This document shows positions 57,296 to 64,000 of a stretch of 64,000 bases of DNA, piece by piece (position 1 is the stretch's first letter; every line of letters begins with the position of its first letter). Position numbers and translations under genes: made by a program. This DNA is from Halichoerus grypus (Eukaryota > Chordata > Mammalia > Carnivora > Phocidae). The stretch is from NCBI RefSeq assembly GCF_964656455.1, contig NC_135714.1:82729903-82793902 (forward strand), given 5' to 3'. A model generated the notes under the pieces. It saw only the letters and a list, made by a program, of their open reading frames with translations. It did not search any database and was not told where the DNA came from.

Positions 57296-58214
57296 CAGCC
57301 ATTCACAAATCACCAATGACCTTCTTCTACCCTTCTCACTCATCCGTCTTTGGGAGAGCAACATCAGTAATTAATGATTTAGACATGAAGAACTGGACAT
57401 GCACAATTCTGCCTTTTCCTTTCCCCTTTTTGTTAGTGCCCTTTCTGTAAAAATAATGTGTGCTCAATTGCTCCCAGATATGTGATCAGCTTAGTGGTAA
57501 AGAATCTGCCCTTGCAAGGTAGGCCTGCAGTGATGTCTAATGATACCAGTGTGACTTGGTATGAGTGTCTATTAATGGGATTCATTAGCCCACATGTCCA
57601 CAGAAAAAGGTCATTTTCCCTAATACCAGCTTTGATAATTTAGTCTACATTTGTCTGACTCTTTTTCTATTTCTGAATTGGTTCAGAACATGGACAAAGA
57701 AGAGAGTTGGTATTAACTGGGCAATCTTGAACCTTACTTAACAAGTTGGTCCAAATAGAGCAGAACTAAAATGTTCTTCCCAAACAACTACAATAACAAA
57801 ACATATTGGTCTATATAATTAAATTATTATTATTATTTTAGGGGACTGTACTTATCTTTTAATGTATAATTGCTTTCTTGTTTTTGCTTACTTTTTAAAC
57901 TTGAATTCTATTTTGTTTTATGGTCATAACTCCACTCTTGCTTTCTTTATCTTAGAATTTTCATGGTATATTCAATCATTCTTTGTCATGTTGTTTTAAA
58001 TAAACCTCTTATAAATTATATAAAAATGGATTTCCACCAAGTTGACATGTGCTTATTGACTTACTGAAAATTATTGTCATATTTTTATGTTTACTTTTAC
58101 CTGATTTTTTTTTTACTCCTCTCTTATTTTTTGTTGAGTTTATAAACTTTTTTTTCTTCCAACCTTGGGGTTTTGTAGGTTGGTACTTTTTTTCTATTCT
58201 AAAAGTTAACTTAA
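57296..58214. other. No recognised feature
   Basis: AT-rich with frames up to 81 codons (58049-58294) that are Phe/Leu-rich by composition. Nothing supported. Confidence 0.4.
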
Positions 58215-58862
58215 AATTTTCAACATTTTTATTGTATCACAAACATATAGAAAAATGCACAAATCATATTTTACTGTACAATAAATTTTTATGAAGTACA
58301 TTACTACTTATAGCTGTATAATCAGCATATAGATCAAGAAACAGAATATTATCCTAGAAAACTTCTTCATACCCCATTACAGTTGCTATCCATCCCCACC
58401 CACACCCAATATATGACTGTCCTGACTCTACCACCTCCATGTTTGTTTGTTTTTGGACTTAATGCCTCCTTTCTTTTTGTTGCACAGTCTCTCACTTGTA
58501 AAACATTTTGCTGATCTTTGTGGGTATATATTTATATTCATTCTAGTTTTAAGTACCATTTCCTTGTTACATGAATAGCATTTACATGGATTACATTAAA
58601 TGAGGTATAGAATCTGTTTCATATGTTCATTGACCATGGAATTTTGTTTGTGAAAAACCCATTTTTTGTCTTTGCCCATTTTTCTGTCATCTAATTTGAT
58701 GTTTATATATTTTATATATCAGTTTTTGTTGGTTATATGTATTAGACATATTTTATTTCAGTTATTTCATTTTTCATCTATTTATACTATCTTTTGATGA
58801 GCAAAAATTCTTAAATTTAATATGGTTGAATTTCTCAGTCTTTCCCTATATGACTTCCACTT
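58215..58862 (-). mobile_element. Old antisense LINE-1, left of a solo LTR
   Basis: TATAGAAAAATGCACAAATC, CATATAGATCAAGAAACAGA and ATTCTTAAATTTAATATGGT are in the order of the reverse complement of an old LINE-1 3' region. The same element resumes at 59263 after the LTR. Confidence 0.65.
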
Positions 58863-59262
58863 TGTTATAGATTGAATTGTGTCTCCCAACCCCCCAAATT
58901 CATATGTTGAAGCCCTATTCCTTAATGTGATGGTATTTTAAGATGGAGCCTTTGGTAGGTAATTAGGTTTAGATGAGTTACAAGGATGGGGCCCTCATGA
59001 TGGGATTAGTGCCCTTATAAGAGGAAACATCATAGAACTAATTCTCTCTCTCTATCTCTCTGTTTCTCTCTTTCTGCCATGTGAGGCTCCAGCAAGAAGA
59101 TTACTGTTTGCAAGCCAAGACAAGAGCGTTCACCAGAACCTGACAATGTTGGCCCCCAAATCTTGGACTTTCAGTCTCCAGAACTGTGAAAAAATTAGTT
59201 TCTGTTGCTTAAACTACTCAGGATATGGTATTTTGTTATGGAAGCCCAAGAAGACAAATACA
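58863..59262 (+). mobile_element. MaLR-type (MLT1-like) solo LTR
   Basis: A 400-bp LTR bounded by TG and CA. Landmarks: TGTTATAGATTGAATTGTGT at the start, AATTCATATGTTGAAGCCCT, CCTTATAAGAGGAAACATCA, TCTCCAGAACTGTGAAAAAA, TTTCTGTTGCTTAAACTACT and GGTATTTTGTTATGGAAGCC near the end. These are hallmarks of MLT1/MST-group MaLR LTRs. No internal sequence follows, so it is a solo LTR. The 5-bp flanks do not form a clear TSD. Confidence 0.88.
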
Positions 59263-59370
59263 AGTTCTTGAGTCTTGTTAAAGAAAGTCTTTCATATCCT
59301 AAATTCATACAGATAATTATCTATATTTTCTTCTAAATATTATGGATTTTTTTTTTCACTTAAATTAAGC
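59263..59370 (-). mobile_element. Old antisense LINE-1, right of the solo LTR
   Basis: AAAGAAAGTCTTTCATATCC and ATATTTTCTTCTAAATATTA continue the reverse complement of the LINE-1 region interrupted at 58862. Confidence 0.6.
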
Positions 59371-60349
59371 TGAAGAAATCTAGGAGTTTCAGGCTTTCTG
59401 GGATTATAGCAGCAACCTACATTGGAATCACCTGAAACTTCCTACTAAAATCCATGTATAGTAAAAATAGATCAAATTAAAACTCTCACAACTTCTATAG
59501 TGTAACTGGGAGACTGAGACAACTATAAGCTTCAATTTGCATGTAGTTAGGAAAAACACACAAAACAAAGCTGTTGCCAGAACCACTAATATTGCATAGA
59601 ACCCAGAAAAATTTTCACAGAAAATTATGAAGTACAGAGGCATATTAGGAGTGTCAGAGGCCAGAAAACATCAATATAGGAGTTTACCTTCAGAAGGAAA
59701 GAGTTCCACTCTAAGGAAACTGCTGAGAAAAATGCGTGATGGATTAGTTCAGAGGACTCTACAATGGAGGAGTTGAATGGAACAGGTTTCTAAGTGCATG
59801 GGACTGGAATCAGCAGTCCTAGGAAGGAACCAATTATTGGGTAGAAAGAGAAACGACCTAGAAATTGGAGGTGTCCTTTGAAAGCAGCAACCAGTGATTA
59901 AAAAAGTTAAGTAGCCTTTCTAGAATATGATTGGAATGAAGAACCAGGGAAAGCCTGGCCACAAAAAAACACCACGTAATATAACAACTCCTCTTAGTTG
60001 TAGCAACGGAAGAGGAAAGCCTCAAGCTGAGAAATCAGAAAAGCCACTTCAATCACCTGCTGTACTTCATTCCATAGAATCCCCTTTCTAACTAAAATAC
60101 CAGAAATATCCAACATCTTTAAAAATAAAAAACAAAAAGCCAAAACTTAGGTACAAAACCTACAGAGATACTATAAGAAAATAGTAGATAATGAAATTCA
60201 AAATTGTTCTGTAAATAAAAGTACATGAGAGAAATGCTGACACAAAATACAAGAGAATTGAAACAAAAATAAAATATAGAAATAAAAATGTAACATTCAA
60301 AAATACAGAAAACCATTATGAAGGAGAAATGCAAAAAAATCAGAAGAAG
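59371..60349. other. Unassigned, A-rich toward the right
   Basis: No gene. Sequence from about 60110 becomes A-rich in the style of a sense LINE-1 and may belong to the next element. Confidence 0.35.
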
Positions 60350-61080
60350 GGCTGAAATAGCAAGAAGATGTAAAAGAATATCTGAGAGAACTAGAAAAAA
60401 TTTTCATAAAGGACAAAATCATCTCAGAAATTAAGATAAATTATTGACACACAAAGATGAATGAATATAACTATATAATAAAGGGACATAGATGATAGAC
60501 ATGAGGAAGGTCAAGAAAACTACACAGATATAAGGAAAGAGACAGAAAGAATCTGAGAAAAATTGAGAGGTATAGAAGAGAGGCAAAGTAAGTCTAATAA
60601 ACATGTAAATAAAAACCCTAAAGAAGAAAAAAATAGAGCAGAACTAATATTTTAAAATGTAATTCAAGAGAATTCTCTTGAAATTACAGAAGACTGAATC
60701 TACATGTTGAATTGTCAACTTGGAGCATATCCTAGCATTAATTAAACACTAAAGATAAACTTCTCTGGATTTCTGACAAAAGGACCAATTTCTTTCAAAG
60801 GAGATCAAAGCAGGCTGGCATCTGACCTTTTAGCAGCAATATTTTATCAGAAAACAGTATAGCACATCTATAAGATGTGCAAGGAAATAATGAACTAATG
60901 ATATAATATCTAGCCAAACTATCCTTCCAGGTTCAAGACTGGAGAAAAACTATTTTGAACATGCAGAATCTAAGGAAGTACCACACCAGTGAGTTTTTCC
61001 TGAGAAATCTGCCAGAATGATAATTGGGGAAAAAAAAATTGGTATTGAACACTAAATATAATTAATGGTCTAAAACAATT
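60350..61080 (+). mobile_element. Old LINE-1 or HAL1 ORF1 remnant, sense
   Basis: A-rich sequence. ATATCTAGCCAAACTATCCT followed by TCCAGGTTCAAGACTGGAG (60905-60950) matches the end of the ORF1 C-terminal domain of old LINE-1/HAL1, preceded near 60800-60900 by a GCAATATTTTATCAGAAAAC-type stretch. All frames are broken. Confidence 0.55.
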
Positions 61081-61184
61081 ACTAGTATAAGGGGTGAAGA
61101 ATTGTGTTAGTATTAATTGCTTGGATGATGTAGAAATAACAACTTATGAAGAAAAGAGAGAGGAAAATAATTTAGATGATGGCT

Positions 61185-61602
61185 ACAGTGAAGGTTAATT
61201 TTATGTGCCAACTTGGCTGGGCCACAGTGCACAGATATTTGGTCAAACATGACTCTGGATGTTTCTGTGAAGGTGTTTTTTGGATGAGATTAACATTTAA
61301 ATCGATAGCCTTTAAGAAAAGCAGATTAGCCTCTATAATGAGGGTGGACCTCATCCAATCAGTTCAAAGTCTTAACAGTACAAAGACTTACCTCCCCTAA
61401 GCAAGAAGTTATTCTGCCAGCTGACTGCCTTTGAACTCAAATTGCAACTCTTCTGAGTCTCTACCCTTCTGGCCTTCCCCATCATATTTTGGACTCACCA
61501 ACTCTCCACAACTGCATGAGCCAATTCCTTAAAATAACTTTCTCTTTCTTTCCCCATATCCTGTTGGTTCTGTTTCCTTGGAGAACCAAGACTAATACAG
61601 GG
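61185..61602 (+). mobile_element. Medium-reiteration repeat, about 420 bp
   Basis: TTAATTTTATGTGCCAACTT, GGTCAAACATGACTCTGGAT, TGGATGAGATTAACATTTAA, CAATTCCTTAAAATAACTTT and GAGAACCAAGACTAATACAG occur in the order of a common mammalian interspersed repeat. The copy is nearly complete. I do not name the family. Confidence 0.75.
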
Positions 61603-61929
61603 CTATAGATGATCATTTTCCTATTTTTTTAAAAAAAATTAAATATGTTTGAACATTTTAATAATAAAATATTTTTAAAATTCAAAGTTTTAAAGCATCT
61701 TCTATCTTTATTATTGAATAACCCATCTTTTCCCCATTGATTTACAATGCCAGCTTGGTTCATGAGCCAAGTTTATGTATGTTTTCACGACTCTTTCCTA
61801 GGCTCTTTATTCTATCCTTTGATTTATTCATTTGCTCTGTTCCAATATTACACTGTCTTATGCAACCAAATTTGAAAATGAGCCCTGATATCTGGAAAGA
61901 GAAGCCTCTTCAGATTATCTTTCCTTTTT

Positions 61930-63090
61930 TTTAATAAGCTTTTTGGTTATTCTTGGATATTTGCTCAACATTAATTTCAATATTTCATTTTCAAGTTTTG
62001 TATAAACCTTGTTGAAATTTTAACTGTATTTTTAGGTCAATTTGGAAAGAGCTGACATCTTTTAAGATGTCCATTTTCAATCCTAGCATATGTCCTGCAT
62101 TGCATTTTTATAGTGCCTTATATAATGTGCTTTAATAAAGTTTTATAATTTTCTTTATGACAAGCATGAACATGTTTTTGGTAGTTTTATTTTGGATTAC
62201 TTTTTATTTTGTGTTATTTTAAAAATGTCATCTTTTAAAAATTATATTTTCTGAATGATTTTTTAAAGTTATATAAAAATGTAATTGGATTGTGTATATT
62301 GATTTAATATCTAGGCAACTTATTAATAATACCTCTTTTTTATTCTAACATTTTCTTCGGTTTCTTTTGGGGTTTTACATCACTGGTTCTATCTTTTGAA
62401 AATATTGTAATTTTTATACTTTTCTTCTGTTTCTCTTTTTTCTAGCTAGGACCTCTAGTACCATCATGAAAAGAGTAGTGATATACTTAATGTATTCCTA
62501 ATATTTTTAAAAAGGCTTTGTTATTTAAATTATTATTAATTATGATTTTTGTAGATGTTTTATAAATATACATTTTAAATTAAGAAGCTTTTTTTCCTAA
62601 TTCCTTGTTTACTCAGAGTTTCTATCATGAGTATACGTTGAATTTCATCAAAATTCTTTTCTTGTGTCTGTTGAGCTTGCCAAATGTGTCTCTTCTAATT
62701 TGTTAATATGTGAATTAAATTAATCAATTTTTCTAATATTAAGCCAGTGTAAAATTCTTGGATAAATCTAAATTGATCATGATATATTTTCTTTTATAGT
62801 GTTCAATTTGGTTTAGAATATTTTGGTTAGGATTTTTGTATCTATATTCACCAAAGTCAACAGCCTGTAATTTCCTTCTGTTGTATTTGGCTTTTCAATT
62901 TTGGATATCAGTTAAAAAAAAGTTGAGGCATTTTCCTCTTTTTCTAGTTTCTGGGAAAATTTTCTTAAGATTGGGATTATCTGTTCCTGAAATATTTGGC
63001 ATAATTTTTTTTAAAAAACTTGTCTGGGCCTGGTGTTTTCTTTGTGAAAACATTTCAATTACTCATTCAGTTTTTTAACATGGTTACAAA
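61930..63090 (-). mobile_element. Old LINE-1 ORF2 reverse transcriptase region, antisense
   Basis: GGATAAATCTAAATTGATCA, ATTTTGGTTAGGATTTTTGT, ATCTATATTCACCAAAGTCA and CTTGTCTGGGCCTGGTGTTT are the reverse complement of the LINE-1 reverse transcriptase region, in the expected right-to-left order. Diverged with many indels. Confidence 0.8.
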
Positions 63091-63269
63091 CCAATTCTGA
63101 CTTTCTACCTGTTCTTTAATCAGCTTAAACATTTACTTTTATTGATAGAAGGAACAGAATATTTTGCCTGAGTACAAAACTAGGCAAAACTGTAGTCTTA
63201 ATATTTAGGATATTGATTTTTCATGATGAGAGTAGTATTGGAAGGGAACATGGAGGGAATTCTATAGTG

Positions 63270-63410
63270 TAGATAATGTTCTCTTTTTTGATTTGGGTGC
63301 TGGTTACAGAGCTGATGCAATCTGTGGAAATTCACTGTACACTTATGAGCTGTGCACTTTTATGTTTACATATTACACTTAATTATACATTTAAAAAACA
63401 TTTAATTTGA
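63270..63410 (+). mobile_element. Old LINE-1 3' end, sense
   Basis: TTTTTTGATTTGGGTGCTGG, TTCACTGTACACTTATGAGC and GTGCACTTTTATGTTTACAT resemble the final 3' UTR section of old LINE-1 (L1M) copies. Confidence 0.7.
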
Positions 63411-63579
63411 CAGTCTAGTCAAAGAAAAATAAATAATTACAAAGTGAGGATGGCTTCAAGGCATGTAAGAATTATTAATTGATAAGATTTGTATTATTAT
63501 AACATCACTTTAATAGGCAAAATAAAAATGTTATTTTAATATATGCTAAAGGCAGTAGTTAAAATTAAAGAGTGATTCC

Positions 63580-64000
63580 TAATAAAGTCAGAAAAGTAGA
63601 CTATTTCTTTAACATGATAAAGATAAAGTCTATAGAAGAACAGATTTATTTGACTACATAAAAATTAAAAATTCTTTTCATAATAAGTAAATTAAAGGAC
63701 AAATGATGAATTGTGAAAAATACCTGCTGCTTTAATGTTAGATAATGGATCAATATCATTATGATAATAGACGTTTTACAAGTCAAAAAGAAAAAGTTGG
63801 TGTGCCTAAGCAATTTACCAGAGGAAAAAAATTAATATTCTTTCATAGGTTTATTATCATTTACATTTTTTACATTTATATTTTATATTGTTTTGATCAA
63901 AAAATTAAAGTTTAAAAATGGAGCCTATTAAAATGTATCATGTGTGGGAAATACCATTCTTATGGACTTCCTGTGGGAATGTAAATTGGCATAAAACTTT
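63580..64000 (+). mobile_element. Old LINE-1 ORF2 fragment, sense, cut by window end
   Basis: TTTGACTACATAAAAATTAA, AAAGGACAAATGATGAATTG, TTTTACAAGTCAAAAAGAAA and CTGTGGGAATGTAAATTGGC follow the order of the LINE-1 ORF2 C-terminal region. Continues beyond 64000. Confidence 0.78.

Noticed and set aside
1..64000. CRISPR arrays, operons, bacterial or phage genes
   Set aside because: No spaced direct repeats, ribosome binding sites or gene-dense strand runs. All repeats are mammalian retroelements or simple repeats.

Overview
This window is non-coding mammalian nuclear DNA that is AT-rich and repeat-dense. The organism is most likely a carnivoran of the arctoid caniform group (bear, seal or mustelid type). 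The reason is about twenty tRNA-Lys-derived CAN-SINEs: each has a head close to GGGGCGCCTGGGTGGCTCAG, a CT-rich middle and an (AAATA)n/A-rich tail. They lack the sequence style I associate with dog or cat SINEs. A nearly full-length LINE-1 with a carnivoran-type 5' UTR, ORF1, ORF2 and 3' UTR agrees with this. Family names come from pattern recognition and were not checked against a library.

I find no host protein-coding gene, exon, rRNA or functional tRNA gene. The longest open frames all fall in transposable elements: a 192-codon antisense frame in the LINE-1 5' UTR, and remnants of LINE-1 ORF1 and ORF2. The window is either intergenic or the interior of a large intron; the sequence alone cannot say which.

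Layout. 0-4.1 kb: old antisense LINE-1 split by a SINE, then an old sense LINE-1 split by a young LINE-1 3' end. 4.1-7.4 kb: mostly unrecognised, with one MER5A-like DNA-transposon relic. 7.4-11.4 kb: an ERVL-type retroviral pol relic (reverse transcriptase, RNase H and integrase remnants), with a possible upstream part split by a SINE. 11.5-13.95 kb: old antisense LINE-1 with a readable ORF1 remnant. 13.97-16.74 kb: four SINEs all in minus orientation. 17-32 kb: sparse old repeats (MIR, L2-like, MER5A, medium-reiteration repeats), several SINEs and a small twin-primed LINE-1 at 30.9-31.3 kb. 32.95-40.08 kb: the main LINE-1, with a nested SINE in ORF2, an internal deletion in ORF2, a GT/AC palindrome and a duplicated 3' UTR. 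40-50 kb: old antisense LINE-1 pieces and SINEs. 51.5-53.6 kb: a second ERVL-type pol relic. 54-64 kb: two SINEs, a medium-reiteration repeat, a MaLR-type solo LTR inside an old antisense LINE-1, and more old LINE-1 pieces running off the end.

Nothing works together as a pathway. The biology is the layering of retroelement insertions, whose order can be read from nesting and target-site duplications (TSDs). The points most worth checking are the antisense frame in the LINE-1 5' UTR, the rearranged LINE-1 3' UTR, the perfect GT/AC inverted repeat, the twin-primed LINE-1, and SINEs with near-perfect TSDs that may be recent.
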